Source of the DNA: Owenia fusiformis | Taxonomy: Eukaryota > Annelida > Polychaeta > Sabellida > Oweniidae | Direction: 5' to 3' | Length of the DNA: 64,000 nucleotides | Assembly: GCA_903813345.2 (NCBI GenBank) | Contig: CAIIXF020000001.1 | Coordinates: forward strand, 61,023,885-61,087,884 | Program-made: the position numbers and the translations under genes | Shown: positions 1 through 11,540 of the stretch, piece by piece | Position numbering within the stretch: position 1 is the first letter of the stretch | How the letters are laid out: the number at the start of each line of letters is the position of its first letter | Notes under the pieces: model-generated | The model's database searches: none | Seen by the model: only the letters and a program-made list of their open reading frames with translations | What the model was told of the DNA's origin: nothing

Positions 1-1441
1 TACATGTTTTTAACTTGAAATACTGACAATAACCAGCAGCATAGTTTTAATACCATACTCTACGTGTTTATTATTTTAATGGAATTATATAAGGACAAGA
101 CACATCGTGGACAATAGCGCATTCCTTAATAATCCCCCTCAAGCTAATTTGAAGTTTTTTAAATTTTACAGTTTTAAAATATTTGTTTATCGTTCGTTTT
201 CTATTATTCATGACAATTTAAAGTTATTGAAGAGGTTTTTAGAAAAAAATTAGAGAAAGGGTTGTCAGCTTTTATATTTCTCAAACACTGTATTCAAATT
301 TCCCGCCAATTTTTTTAAACTAAAAGTTGAAATTACCAATTACATATTCCACTATACATTGCAAAACATTTAACACCATTGCGAATATAACAAGTCCCGG
401 TGTTCATTCATAGTATTATCAAGATATCCTACCCTATGTAGTTGCCATGTTTTTGGCGTTGTGCATACGCATTTTATAACGATGTCATGGGCCTATTTTA
501 TATTTTCATATTTATTTTCTTATTCTGTATATACATGTTGTAATTTTTAAAATTTAAACTAATTTATGTACTCTTCTTTAAGGTGGAAATAAAGAAACTT
601 AAACATAAACATAAACAAAGAACATACTTTTAAGCCCTGGACTTAATCATTTGAAATGTGTTATTTCAACCTTTACATTAATTAGCTTAAATTATTTTCA
701 CATATTGCATTTAATATTTTTTACGAAATCACCTAAAAGATACGAAACCACTTATAGAACTTAAGTCCTTCGAAAACGACTTTCTTGAAATTTAAAATCA
801 CATTTTAATAACATTGAGTATAGAGTCTTAGTAAGACAAGAATATAAGCCAAAGTGATTTAAACATTATATGGGGCCTTTAACAAACGATTGGATTCCGA
901 TTAAACCCTTCCTTTGAACACTGAAATAATGACCCGAATAATTGCATTACTTGATCAATCTGAACTGGTACAAGTAGATTGATTTTATCATTTCACGCTT
1001 TTCTTGCATTCTGCACTTATAAAACTCAGGTGTCTGATCATCATGAACTATATTTGTCCTCAGTTTTCTGCACTAAAAACTGTGCCATTTTGTGATTTAT
1101 GAGGATTATTTTTCAAATTGAGACACATCCCATCGATTGAATACTACCTGCACTAGATTTAGAGTGTGTTCTATAATAAGGTTACCAATCCTTGTCAGAG
1201 TGGTTCTCTAAAAAGTGTGATTACATTCTATCAAATACAAATGGGCTACAAATGTAATCAGAACTCTCATTCATCAATAGCTAATCAAAATCAAAATCAT
1301 TGCTACAAAAATGCCGATATGGCAATTCCACTTTGCCCTCTGAATTGAAAATCGCGTTTGGTCTTGTTCCAACCATAACCTTGGCAATTTGTAGAATTAA
1401 TGAAGCCAATTGCCCTCGAACTATCTCTTCATTAACAGAAC
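1..1441. other. AT-rich non-coding stretch, possible LINE/SINE 3' tail
   Basis: I see no convincing exon here. Around 575-615 an AATAAAG-type sequence is followed by short direct repeats of AAACATA. That is the usual look of the 3' end of a non-LTR retroelement, but no coding part of one is recognisable upstream. The rest is AT-rich sequence without clear structure. Confidence 0.3.
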
Positions 1442-1657
1442 TCATCTGGTGAAATGGGCTTGAGTCACTTCACTTTGATTGGTGACAGGGCTATTGTTAT
1501 TTAAAGAGGCTAATGCAATATTTTTTTCACTAACCCATTTACAGCGACTGAATGATTCGAAAAACAAAGTCGGATGAACCTCTATTTCCGCACAAACATC
1601 GATAATATCCGCAATCTCTTTCCCAGTTGCGATTTCTAGGGCGCGTGGAAATGAGAA
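1442..1657 (-). CDS. Possible terminal exon, unassigned
   Basis: On the minus strand an open frame follows a pyrimidine-rich stretch and a CCCTAG acceptor-like site near 1660. It reads EIATGKEIADIIDVCAEIEV and onward to a stop at 1442. The composition (Ile/Val/Asp/Glu-rich, few rare residues) looks more protein-like than neighbouring frames. There is also a GTTAGT donor-like site inside the frame, and a second frame stays open over part of it. I do not recognise a family and cannot connect it to another exon. It may be a real last exon, a decayed gene fragment, or chance. Confidence 0.2.
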   Translation of the reverse strand, partial: FSFPRALEIATGKEIADIIDVCAEIEVHPTLFFESFSRCKWVSEKNIALASLNNNSPVTNQSEVTQAHFTR

Positions 1658-1739
1658 GAATGTTGCTGGCCATACGATGATTACTCTACAATCTGACCTA
1701 ACCAAACATTTGATGAGCCAAAAATGGGGGAACATCAAT

Positions 1740-3795
1740 GCAAGATTATCCTCGTCAAGTCACGATATAATTGAGGATGTTGTACCTTCCACTCTATTCA
1801 AACTGCTTCATCAATGTGCCGCTAGTATGAATCTTCTGGTATCAATGTACCACTTATATATCAATCAATGAACCACTGGTATGAACACTTCCTGAATCGG
1901 CGCACTGCTATGACTGTGTTGAACCTGCACAAAAAGGGGACACTGCTTGCATCGTAGTAGCACCAAGGTACACTCGCGGCGTGTAACGAAAGTATCCATT
2001 TGGACAGCTTAGCCTAATAGCCTAGTGCAAGCACAAGAAGTAGGACCAATATACAAACCAATCCAACACGAGAGTGTATAACAAGAATGAATGCCAAAGA
2101 TATAGTACATGGTATGAAATTCCTAAGACGCCTAATGAAGGAGCTGTTAACACAATATAGTGCAGCGATATTTGACCTAATATTCACATACCTACACATG
2201 TCTAGTATTGTTTTTTTTATTATAGCCGTTCAATAGTTTTCGGGCTTTTGGGCTGTGTCATTAGCAGGGGTCAAAAATATTAGTAAAAACGAAAAATCCA
2301 TTTTTACAATTTGGAGCACAAAATGCTACAGAAAAGTATATGAAATAAATTTTGAGTGTATATTTTAGGTTTTTCAACTTTAAATGGGACGTTATTTTTC
2401 TTAAAAATACAAACAAAATCCAAAAACAGCACATCAACATTTTGAATTGTTTCTTCACTATTGTTGATGTAAATGATATCAATGAATCGTCTTTATATAA
2501 GAATGAAATATACTAAAATTATGGTAGTTTTTTGAAAGTTTTGAGATATAGGCTGTCATCGTCAGGGGTCAACTATCAATAAAGGAGGATTTTCTGCTCT
2601 TCCTTGACTACGGTTGAAATTATTTTTCCCTGGTTAGATATTGCTTATTTGTTTATAAAACAGCCATCAAGACCTGTTCGAATTCATGAATGGTTTTGAT
2701 GTTCGCTAAAAATGTGATGATAACCAACAGTAATATCTAAGAAGATATAGCCATGAGAAAATGTGATGATATGCAGCTGCAGTAACGTCGAAAGAGAAAT
2801 ATAAGGCGTTTGATCGCATATGTCTCTCATAGACTATTAGACATGCCCTCTGAATATATAAACATTCCAAAACCTCTCTATTCAAACAGATATATATTTT
2901 ACATATTTGTCATTGTTTTATGTTTTATAAAACATAGGCAATCATTTTTTGTTTGTCATATCGACCCAAAAGCCCGAAGTGTCCTCAGCAAATGTTATTT
3001 TAAAAAATCAAGACATATGGACCTCCCTTAAATATTGGTTCAAATGTTGCTGCACTATATTGTGCTACGGACTCTTCATATTCTGGAGTCATACCATGGA
3101 CTAAGAAGACGGGGTGAGGCGATGAAAATTGGAAATGTTCACTATACTAAAAGTCGTGCACAAAGTTTCTGAGAGGTTCTGGGAAGGATTCCTATCAGAC
3201 ATATGAAATGCATTGATTGATTCGAGATGAAGCCAAGAACACAAGACGTGTCAAGAAATCATGCAGTTAAAATATGATAACTACATACCTCGGAAATCCA
3301 AGATGTTCAAACTGACAAGAATCAAACCTTTACTAATATACGTTTCGAATTGATTTTAAGTAAAGCAGCATGGGGATTCAACATGAGGTGATCTGTGTGC
3401 AACATTGGAGTCTAGTATCTATTTTACACACGGTTGGTTATTTCTACTTCATTGTACTTATGTAATAATCCAAATTCCAGTTAAATCGATGGTTGAGGTC
3501 CGGGGTTGAGGCAACCTCAATACGAACGTGATTCTTTGAACATAATATCGTCAACACACACATATATTCATTATTCATAACCCTATTGCATACCATGAAC
3601 GTACCACGTTATACAAGCCCCGATCAATCCTAAATCAGCGACGATTGTTGAACAGTTGAGAAAAACAGATTCTAAACACGACCAAGTCCTCCTGCTAATT
3701 AGAAAAATACAAAGATGATCTTTTTTCAATATCAAAGTTGTGTAAATACAACAAAGCCAGATGGTCAAACTGGAAATCGCTTAATTTCGTGATGT
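1740..3795. other. Non-coding stretch
   Basis: No exon, RNA gene or repeat that I can support. Short open frames here have random composition and no paired splice sites. Confidence 0.4.
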
Positions 3796-4560
3796 TTAAG
3801 GTCTCATGGAAGTTAACAGGAAATGACAAAACAAAAAATGACAAAGCCATGCTGGATTTTGAAAATTTTTTGAACCAAGATAACAGAGTTCTGTTTGGAC
3901 CTCCAGTCAGTTTAACTAGTTCCAAATATCATTTACATGACCAGGAACACAATTGAAATGGTCAGAATGACCATAAACATGATAAAATAACCTTTTTAGC
4001 CCTCTGAAAATGTGACTGAAAAATAGCTAAAAGTAGGTGCTCAGGAAAGGTCAATGAACAGAATATTTTGATTTTTTCAGAAAATGTGTCCAATATATTG
4101 CTCTAAATGACACAATCTTTGAAATTTTAAAAAATCGTCTGAAACAATAATGGCTGTAGTAAAAAGGAAAATAGATCGATTTTCAATTCAGTTTTTTTCA
4201 ATTTTTTCTTTTTCTAAGAATGATATCAAATTTTTTTGAATTGTATCATTTAGAGCAATATATTGGGCACATTTTCTGAAAAAGTCAAAATATTCTGTTC
4301 AGTGACCTTTCCTGAGCACATACTCTTAGCTTTTTTTTAGTCACATTTTCAGAGGGCTGAAAAGGTTATTCTATCATGTTTATGGTCATTCTGATCATTT
4401 CAACTGTGTTCCCTGTCATGTAAATGATATGTGGAACTAGTTAAACTGACTGGAGGTCCAAACAGAACTCTGTTATCTTGGTTCAAAAAATTTTCAAAAT
4501 CCAGCATGGCTTTGTCATTTTTTGTTTTGTCATTTCCTGTTAACTTCCATGAGACCTTAA
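3796..4560. mobile_element. Palindromic DNA element flanked by TTAA (piggyBac-type MITE candidate)
   Basis: The sequence from about 3796 to 4130 returns as a reverse complement at about 4230-4560, giving a hairpin of roughly 765 bp with arms of about 330 bp and a short AT-rich centre. The arms end as TTAA-GGTCTCATGG on the left and CCATGAGACC-TTAA on the right, so TTAA sits at both ends like a target-site duplication. TTAA duplications are typical of piggyBac and some Kolobok transposons. The same open frame appears on opposite strands in the two arms only because of the inversion, and there is no transposase. Arms are highly similar but not identical, so the copy is fairly young. The superfamily assignment is an inference from TTAA alone. 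Confidence 0.7.
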
Positions 4561-4809
4561 GGTTGAGTTTCATTGTAGATGTTATTTTTCTGTTTTATGA
4601 ATCAGTTATATTGATTGTGTGTGAATATCAATAGAGTTGTGTATGGCCGTGAATTATTTCACATTCTTCACATAGATGAAGATAAATATTTGATTGGTAA
4701 TGTGGGGGAGTTTAATGGATAGCACTCTCTTTATCATCTGTAGTCCAAGTTGTCATTACCACTTTGGATCGATTTAGATTGACTGTTGACATGGTACAGT
4801 TTTAAATTA

Positions 4810-4995
4810 TCATATAAAGTCATCTGAACATTGCATTGTCTTTCCGTAAATCAACTCTGTTCTGGTGTCGAACATATACATCTGGTTATCAGCGACGTCT
4901 TTCTCATTTTCTTCGGCGTTCGGAATGACCAAAAGCGAAAACTTCTTATCGCCGTTGTCAGTTTGTTTGTAATAACTGAATGTTTCAAATAAAGT
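4810..4995 (-). CDS. Probable terminal coding exon of an unassigned minus-strand gene
   Basis: On the minus strand an acceptor (TTGCATAG) at 4996-4997 is followed by 61 codons and a TGA at 4812-4810. The frame reads TLFETFSYYKQTDNGDKKFS, then a hydrophobic LLVIPN, then an acidic stretch and MYMFDTRTELIYGKTMQ. Composition and lack of interruption are protein-like. It lies downstream, on the same strand, of the membrane-protein exon at 7701-8049, and could be its last exon. However, that exon ends in phase 1 and this one begins in phase 0, so at least one linking exon would be needed. A second frame is partly open too. No family recognised. Confidence 0.4.
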   Translation of the reverse strand, partial: TLFETFSYYKQTDNGDKKFSLLVIPNAEENEKDVADNQMYMFDTRTELIYGKTMQCSDDFI

Positions 4996-5819
4996 CTATG
5001 CAATGGAACACTCTCTGCAGGCAATGTTACATACTTGAAGAGGTTCTTCAGGCTAGTCTATCAAAATGAAATCAGAGATGTCGTAGCTAAATCGTGGTTC
5101 CTGAAGCATAGCAACTTATTCTTAGCATACCTTCTTTTGTTCATTACTTCATATCAGTTACATTCTGGCGGCGAACCTAGCTGTTCAAGTATAGTCATGA
5201 GATAGATCGCACTACGGGTGGTATTGTTTAACTTTCGATACATTCTTGCGCTCATATTTCTTTTGTATTTTAATCTCATTATTTCACCGTGAGTCGTAGG
5301 TATTTATCGATGAGACGTACGGAACTCAACTCTTTAGAATTCAGTCCTTGGATGTATCACGTACACTTGACCCTATACAACATTAAATGTATACCCCCCA
5401 GGGATAGCATTTTATCAAACGTCATATTCCCCTTTCAACAACTATTACCTTGTTCGTCTAGAAGTGATATTTTTTCAACATCCGATTTGATTGAAATAGA
5501 AAACGATGATCATGAGCCATGCGGACTTTAAGGGGATATTAATGTTATTAAGTGTTTTGGAGCTGCTATTATCATTAGCCTCATTCATTATATGATTCCA
5601 AACCTTCCTTTTAGTTCATTAACCCTCATTTGATGCCAAATGGCCACACAAGCTAGCGGAAGATTAACCGTGAATACTTGCCGTCCAATCCCAGCATGAT
5701 TGATTTACCAGTTTCCTCATTGCTGAGTTGGTTTACACTGGGAAGAAGGTTTACTAAAAAATGAGCCGATATTGATGTAATCGCGCACTAATGCCCACAA
5801 ATACGATTCCTCATTTTAC

Positions 5820-6063
5820 CTATCTTTTTGTAAAAAGTCTCTGATCTTTTTACACCCCAGGGTCAATGGTGAAGAAATCAACAAATAGACTGTTTCTTCA
5901 ACTGATAACGACCCCAGATCATTCTCATTTGAACATGATTTGTTTAGACTTTGAACAAATAAGCGTGGATATGAAGTTAATTTTTTGATTTCCAATGCTG
6001 CTATATTGATAAATAACTCCTCAAAATTAAGTTTGATATTGGTCAAGATGATTAATCTAGCGT
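5820..6063 (-). CDS. Possible internal exon, unassigned
   Basis: Minus-strand frame of about 81 codons between an acceptor-like AAAAAATAG at 6064-6065 and a donor-like AG|GTAAAATG at 5820/5819. It is leucine-, serine- and glutamate-rich (KLNFEELFINIAALEIKKL near the start, then GSLSVEETVYLLISS). The entering phase (1) matches the phase at the end of the 7701-8049 exon. The outgoing phase (2) does not match the exon at 4810-4995. The acceptor lacks a strong pyrimidine tract. It may be a linking exon of the same gene or a chance frame in AT-rich DNA. Confidence 0.25.
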
Positions 6064-6089
6064 CTATTTTTTAAATCTAAAAGCTCATT

Positions 6090-6720
6090 TGATATTTAAC
6101 CAGGATATCTTTACCCCAAAAAGTACGGTTGATATTCACCAGGATAACTTATCAACGATTACAACGTCTATCTTTACCCCCAAAAGTACGTTTCACATTA
6201 ACTAGGATAATTTATCAACGATGACAGCGTTTACCTTTACCCCCAAAAGTACGTTCCACATTAACTAGGATAATTTATCAACAATGACAGCGTCTATCTT
6301 TGCCACCAAAAGTACGTTTCACATCAACTAGGATGATTTATCAACAATGATAACGTGTATCTTCACCCCCAAAAGTACGTCTGATATTAACCAGGATAGT
6401 TTATCAACAATGACAGCGTCCATCTTTACCCCCAAGAGTACGTTTGATATTAACTAGGATAATTTATCAACATTGACAGCGTCTATCTTTACCCCCAAAA
6501 GTACGTTTGATATTGATCAGGATAATTTAATTGACAGCGTTCCTATCATTACACCCAGAAAGTACGTTTCACATTAACCAGTATAGTTTATCAACATTGA
6601 CAGCGTCTATCTTTACCCCCAAAAGTACGTCTGATATTAACCAAGATAATTTATCAACATTGACAGTGTCTATTCTTACACCAAAATGTGCACTTGATGT
6701 TAATCAAGATCATTACTGAT
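6090..6720. repeat. 63-bp tandem repeat array, about 10 units
   Basis: The phrase CCCCCAAAAGTACG recurs with a period of 63 bp (for example at 6182, 6245 and 6308), followed in each unit by a GATATTAACCAGGATAATTT-like block and by ATCAACATTGACAGCGTCTA. Units differ by scattered substitutions and a few small indels. The period is exactly 21 codons. The last three units are open in one plus-strand frame (STLTASIFTPKSTSDINQDN type), but most earlier units carry an in-frame TAG. Confidence 0.85.
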
Positions 6721-6733
6721 TCATGTTTAGTGA

Positions 6734-6874
6734 ATATTTAATTCATATGGACGAAGTCCAACGCCGTTCCTGTCGGAGAAAGACAAGAACAAATTGAATT
6801 TGTGGTTGGAGCAAATCGAAACCAGAAGACAACTACTCGAGAGAAGGTGCTTCCAGGCACTGCCATTAGTCTGA
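6734..6874 (+). CDS. Possible plus-strand terminal exon fragment
   Basis: Right after the 63-bp array, one plus-strand frame runs from 6734 to a TGA at 6872-6874. It reads SPTPFLSEKDKNKLNLWLEQ, then IETRRQLLERRCFQALPLV. The amphipathic, charged Leu/Glu/Lys/Arg pattern looks like an alpha-helical coiled coil and not like random AT-rich DNA. There is no good acceptor: the frame is closed by TAG TGA at 6728-6733 and no typical AG with a pyrimidine tract precedes it in phase. It may be a gene relic or a chance frame. Confidence 0.2.
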   Translation: MFNSYGRSPTPFLSEKDKNKLNLWLEQIETRRQLLERRCFQALPLV

Positions 6875-7359
6875 AATTATGAAGCATCGATTCTGTAATT
6901 ACTTTCCAAATCCACTAATATTCTGTTAAAGTGATAATTCTGAAGTAGCAAGTGTAATGAAGACACCAGATCGTTACAGAATGGAGTTGCATTTGAGTTC
7001 AAGTATAAGTCAATGGGCATTGGTAATGAGTGAAGTGAATCAGAGACAAGGTTTTAAAGATTTTCTTGATCTCATGAGACCAACGTTTTACAATGAGAGG
7101 AAAAAGTGAGTTCGATAGATAAACGTTCACCACATCTTTCTGTTTTTCAACGACCAACGTGTCAAGAGGCTCAAGGCTAGCGAGAATTGAGATGACATAG
7201 TGTGCTATAAAGTCTGTTTAGTGTTTATTCAGCCAGTATTTCAAAATGCCCGGTACAGCTCTCCATCCAATTGGGAAAGGAGAATGTGTTTCCTAAAAAG
7301 GGATTACAGGCAATCTGCGCTATGTTAGAAAAGAAAGATACGACTATGGAATGTTCCGC

Positions 7360-7665
7360 TTGAACACACATAAAAGTGGTTACGGAATTTTATAAACTAG
7401 CAAGAAGTCCTCAGTCACCTATACCTTGGACGTAATCTTAATTAGCTAGTTGTCTTTCAACCAAATAATAAATGAAATGCGGGCACACTACGCTAGCTAC
7501 TGGTCAAGGACTAATGATTGTTTCACTTGACCACACATAAAAAGTGATCAAGGAATTTGATAAACTTGCAAGTAGTCAGTCAGCTAAATCATAATCTTAA
7601 CAGCAAATAATAAATGAAATGGGGACACATTACACTAGCTTGTGATCACTCACCCATATCACCTA
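7360..7665. repeat. Diverged tandem duplication, about 165-bp unit
   Basis: Two neighbouring segments (about 7360-7505 and 7530-7665) share the order CACACATAAA, GGAATTT-TAAACT-GCAAG, AGTC-TCAG, CAAATAATAAATGAAATG and ACACTA-GCTAG. A short piece (ACTCACCCATATCA) occurs again at 7694, next to the donor site of the 7701-8049 exon. Confidence 0.6.
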
Positions 7666-7700
7666 TAAAATTTGACGTTACCATACCAGTAGTCACTCAC

Positions 7701-8049
7701 CCATATCATCAATGTGGTCAGACATCGCCAGTGTCACTCCAACGAGTATCATACTCATGGCAATCATTAGAAATGCAATCACTCCAACTATCCGCGCCAC
7801 CTTTTTCTGTTTGGCAGTGGGTGGCTCGTCTTTATCAAGAACTTGTGCATTTCGTTGTTGTTTGAGAATGTCTGTGAAAAACGGACTCTCGGAGACATCA
7901 CGAGATATTGAATTGTCCAATTGGACCGAGAGGATCTCTATAGCATCGTCATGGTCCAGTGAAGACATATCTTTGGGGCGAGCGCCCCCACATAGCACCC
8001 TCCCGTCCACACATTGGACTGGTTCCTTGTATGGTACTGACGTATACAT
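7701..8049 (-). CDS. Single-pass membrane protein, N-terminal coding exon (gene incomplete)
   Basis: Minus-strand frame starting ATG at 8049 (MYTSVPYKEPVQ) and ending at a strong donor, ATGG|GTGAGTGAC, after 116 codons in phase 1. Residues 1 to about 75 are polar and acidic. A basic stretch (TAKQKKVAR) then precedes one transmembrane helix (IVGVIAFLMIAMSMILVGVT, about residues 88-107), followed by AMSDHIDDM. Basic residues before the helix and no signal peptide suggest a type II or tail-out protein with a cytosolic N-terminus. I do not recognise the family. The TTAG just before the ATG could also be an acceptor, so the exon might be internal. Later exons should lie below 7700 on the same strand; candidates are at 5820-6063 and 4810-4995. 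Confidence 0.6.
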
Positions 8050-9640
8050 CTAACCAGGTTCTCCCTTTATTGTGGCATTTCGTACACAACCTAACCTTTT
8101 TGAATTCTACCTCCTATAAATGTAATTGATTCCAGATTGTATGGCACGAGACCTCCAGGTTTATTGATTTGTAATTTTAGATTACACATCACCCTTGTTC
8201 TCCAAACGATCCCCCGCCCCTGGCACGACTCGTTGTTAAGTTCCCAAGATGCCAGAGTAATGATTCATTCTCATCATGTTATACTCGATTGCCCTTGTGT
8301 GCGCATCAATGTCTTTTAAGCGATCAATGTAGCGAGTGAAGTGCTGTCTGGCGGGCGAAACAACACCAACTATTGACAAATCCAAGTACCTAATGCTAGA
8401 ATTCCTTTATAACGTACTTTATAAATAATGCATAGTCTTAGCGAATAAGAATGAAGATAATATCAAAGTCAAGTCACAACCAAAGGCTTCGCCAGTCTCT
8501 GGTGTTTTGTTCTTTATTTTGATTTTGTGGCCCACGGGTATCATCAAAATGTCTGCGAATCGTTGCCCTAATGGGAAACGACTTTACGTCTACACAACTT
8601 CAAACCTGTAGCTCAATTAATAATGTTTACAACATGATTTGTTGTCAGAACTTGATAAAGCCTCCATCGTGTACTCTTTTTTAATTAGCAATAATATGCC
8701 TGATGGGTTGCATCTTGGCTCGATTATCTCCAAACTCCCAGCGATGCATAAATGCCTCGCGCCAGTGCCCGATCAGCAGTCCAAATGGTTAGCTACCCGC
8801 AACTAATTTGCGGCAAATGTGTATTTTGATAATAAGCTAACTCTGAGAGATGTTGTGAGTTATGCTTTGGACTAATACTAATTAGTAGTTAAACTACATA
8901 ACACATCAATCTGCAACGGCCAAGTTCTGACATCCAGGAGAGAACTACTAGATTACGATTAGGAATGACTAGATATCTCTGATTCTGCGTATTCATCTTC
9001 ACAGGGTTGATATATTAACATATGATCTGAAATGTTCCCAGATGCTATCTTCTGCCAAACCATGCGGTTAACTATGTGAATCTAGTTTTTTAAGTTGAGT
9101 ACGAATCCGATATGATCTTACTATAAACTGATAAATCCAACCTCTGTTGTGCCAGGAGTTATATAGAGTAGAGACGTCTAACAGCCATATACCAACAATG
9201 CCCTTGTGTTCAATTTTACTACTAATCTGCCTTTATCAACGTTTTTTTACAGAGAAGCGTCCCGGGAGGAGAAAGGGAGAATTATCGTTCCATCATCCAT
9301 GACCACGCTTCGTAAATCAATCCACAACGTTCCTCTTAGCGTGTCTTTCGGGAACCTGGCCTGAGTTTCACGCAAATATCGAATATGTGCTGAATATTAT
9401 ATCAAGAATAACAATGGTAAACAAACTAACAATCGAAATGGAACTTCCTCTGTATCATCGATTGGCTGAGGCATTTTTCCATTAGAGTTGGTACAGGCAT
9501 AATTGACACAAGAGAGGTTAAGGTACGCGTAAGAGAGAACGTAATGAACGTGTATTATGACCCCCGGGGATTACTGCCCACCTCCCTATTGGTCTTTCTA
9601 GGGACCTACTTACAACTATTTCCCTTACTGTTTAGTCTGA
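8050..9640. other. Non-coding stretch
   Basis: Upstream of the membrane-protein exon on the minus strand, so it may contain its promoter and 5' UTR. I see no convincing exon, RNA gene or repeat. Confidence 0.35.
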
Positions 9641-9644
9641 CTTC

Positions 9645-9930
9645 ACTTCTTTTCAAAATCATCTACAACTTCTCAGAAGTTCAAATCTTACTTTGGATTA
9701 AGACTTGACCTTCAATGACCTTCTCAAGGTCAGAAAAGGTCAAACAAGTCTTTTAAACTTCAAAGTCTAAATCAACTACAAGTTCTGAGAAGTTCAAATC
9801 TGACTTTAGATTTGAGACTTGATCTTCTCAAGGTCAAAATGGTCAAAAATGTATTTTTCAACGTGCTTCAAATTGACCAATTTTATTTAAAATCATCTAC
9901 AGGTTCTCAGAAGTTCAAATCTGACTTACG
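9645..9930. repeat. Three-copy tandem repeat, unit about 120 bp
   Basis: The block AAATCATCTACAACTTCTCA, GAAGTTCAAATCTGACTT (with variants), GACTTGA-CTTCTCAAGGTC occurs at about 9655, 9773 and 9890. Each copy combines a TCTGAGAAGTTCAAATC motif with a TCAAGGTCAAAA motif. The last copy abuts, and supplies, the donor site of the candidate exon at 9930-10157. Confidence 0.7.
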
Positions 9931-10157
9931 ATTGAATTCGTAATATTGTGAGCCAGCTACTATAGGTGGTGACATTTTTTCATGCCGATGCCTTGTCTTA
10001 AAACGTGTAGCTTCGCCTCCATATAAAACTGGTATCATCGTGATATGGAATCGATCAAACTGTAAATAATGGGCACCATGAATGGATCTGATACTAATAT
10101 CATTGAAACTCATATCGGAACTAACAACCGTAGACAATCGCTGTGTAACAATTGGGT
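9930..10157 (-). CDS. Probable internal exon (phase 1-1), unassigned
   Basis: Minus-strand frame of 76 codons bounded by a good acceptor (TATTTCCTCAG at 10168-10158) and a consensus donor (AATC|GTAAGTCAG at 9930/9929). It reads DPIVTQRLSTVVSSDMSFND, then an ISIRSIHGAHYLQFDRFHIT block, then PVLYGGEATRFKTRHRHEKM and SPPIVAGSQYYEF. Both boundaries are in phase 1, which is characteristic of shuffled extracellular modules, and the beta-strand-rich composition would fit such a module. I recognise no specific domain and found no neighbouring exon. Several smaller open frames at 10183-10515 on the same strand are not convincing. Confidence 0.4.
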
Positions 10158-11278
10158 CTGAGGAAATACTAAGATGAAATTGTCAAAGAATTTGGATTCG
10201 GTTACTGTCAAATTTGCGGGAATCGGGGATCAATATCATAGTCTCCATTTCTTGTTTGAGATTATGATACATTTGTTGAAATACTTCAAAGTAGAACTCG
10301 AAATGGCCGAGCAGAACAATATAAGATTTGTTTTTATTTGTTTGGTGATCGCCACGCAATGCAATGTACTTGCAACCATATAGAAACTCCAAATACATTT
10401 CCTGAATGAAAACCACCATGAGAATCGGCAACTGATTGATTCCACTATTGTGATCCTCTGTCTCATTGGCTCTCAGTTTAAATCGATAACCCAATAGGAC
10501 TAAATTGTAATTCAACTTGTGTATGAGCCATGGTACGTGGCGTCGTTGGTCCAGAAATCGGTAAATACATTACGCGATAAAAACATGCCAATGGACATTT
10601 GATCGAATTGCGCCAAATGAATCCATAAAAATATGCAATTTAGGCATGAAATAGCACATGATGTGGAAGGTAAAGAAAACAGTCAATACATTGATTACAA
10701 TATACAGTGCAAGTAACAACAACAAGGTATCAATGGACATTTAAATTACGTCAACTGAATCCATAATGCATAAAGGCATGCAATCATTGCCAGAGTTCAT
10801 GTTTGCCGCTTTCGGAAATCACTGCCAAGAATAAATAAGCAGGCAATGCGCATAAATTATAAATGAAATATGCAGGCTAATGCAAGGTTAAACAAGGAGT
10901 CTAATGAATTGAGTAGATTATCATCGTGAAAACATGATTTCCCTCAGGGCCAACGTACGAAAGAAAGTAAACACTTACGACTGATGCCTCATGATCAGTT
11001 AACACGTTTTTGAGATACAAAATTCTAACCTGGTCCGTATAAAAAACTTCTAGATTATCGCAATGCTATGCTTATAAGGTAGACAATGACAGTATAAAAT
11101 ATATAACCATAGAATGCAATAATGACGCTATACCGCCATCTTGAACTGAGTCATTCAACGTTGGTGTATCGCAAATAACCATCACGCTCTGCCACGAGGT
11201 ACGCTATATAGCTAGGTACATGTTCGTCTGTTTGCCCGGTAAAAATCGCAAAGAAGTGTCCTCATTCTAATCTAAGCT
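10158..11278. other. Mostly non-coding; diverged local repeats
   Basis: Two segments (about 10585-10650 and 10725-10790) share CAATGGACATTT, a region ending in GAATCCATAA and a GGCATG motif, so they look like an old tandem duplication. A short plus-strand frame at 10303-10383 has a hydrophobic, signal-peptide-like core but stops after 26 codons. I do not call it a gene. Confidence 0.3.
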
Positions 11279-11540
11279 ACACACCCCTCCGTACGTTTGG
11301 CAACCTTAGCTCCCCCCGATCTACGTGTTAAATCCTCTTTATGTTTGAATTTTCATTTACTTAACCTGCGATGAAATAACTTATAACATTGATGGAAACG
11401 TAATTTGAGTTTATTTCCAATACCTCCAAATTTTTTCAAATTTTTTCCCTCAATTACAATAGGTCGTAAATTGATGATGAATTTGATGAACTTTTGAAAA
11501 TCGTCATTCCCATGTAATCCAACGGGAAATGGGAAAAACG
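11279..11540 (-). repeat. Dispersed repeat, copy A (inverted relative to 23735-23995)
   Basis: This segment is the reverse complement of about 23735-23995 with scattered differences. Shared landmarks are CCCATGTAATCCAA-GGGAAA, TCAAATTTTTTCCCTCAATT, the TACCTCCAAATTTT block, TTACTTAACC-GC and the ACACCCCTCC end. It encodes a short open frame in one copy only, so this is probably a non-autonomous transposable element or a fragment of one. Confidence 0.75.

Noticed and set aside
7712-8053. 113-codon plus-strand frame
   Set aside because: Antisense shadow of the minus-strand membrane-protein exon, which has better composition and a real donor site.
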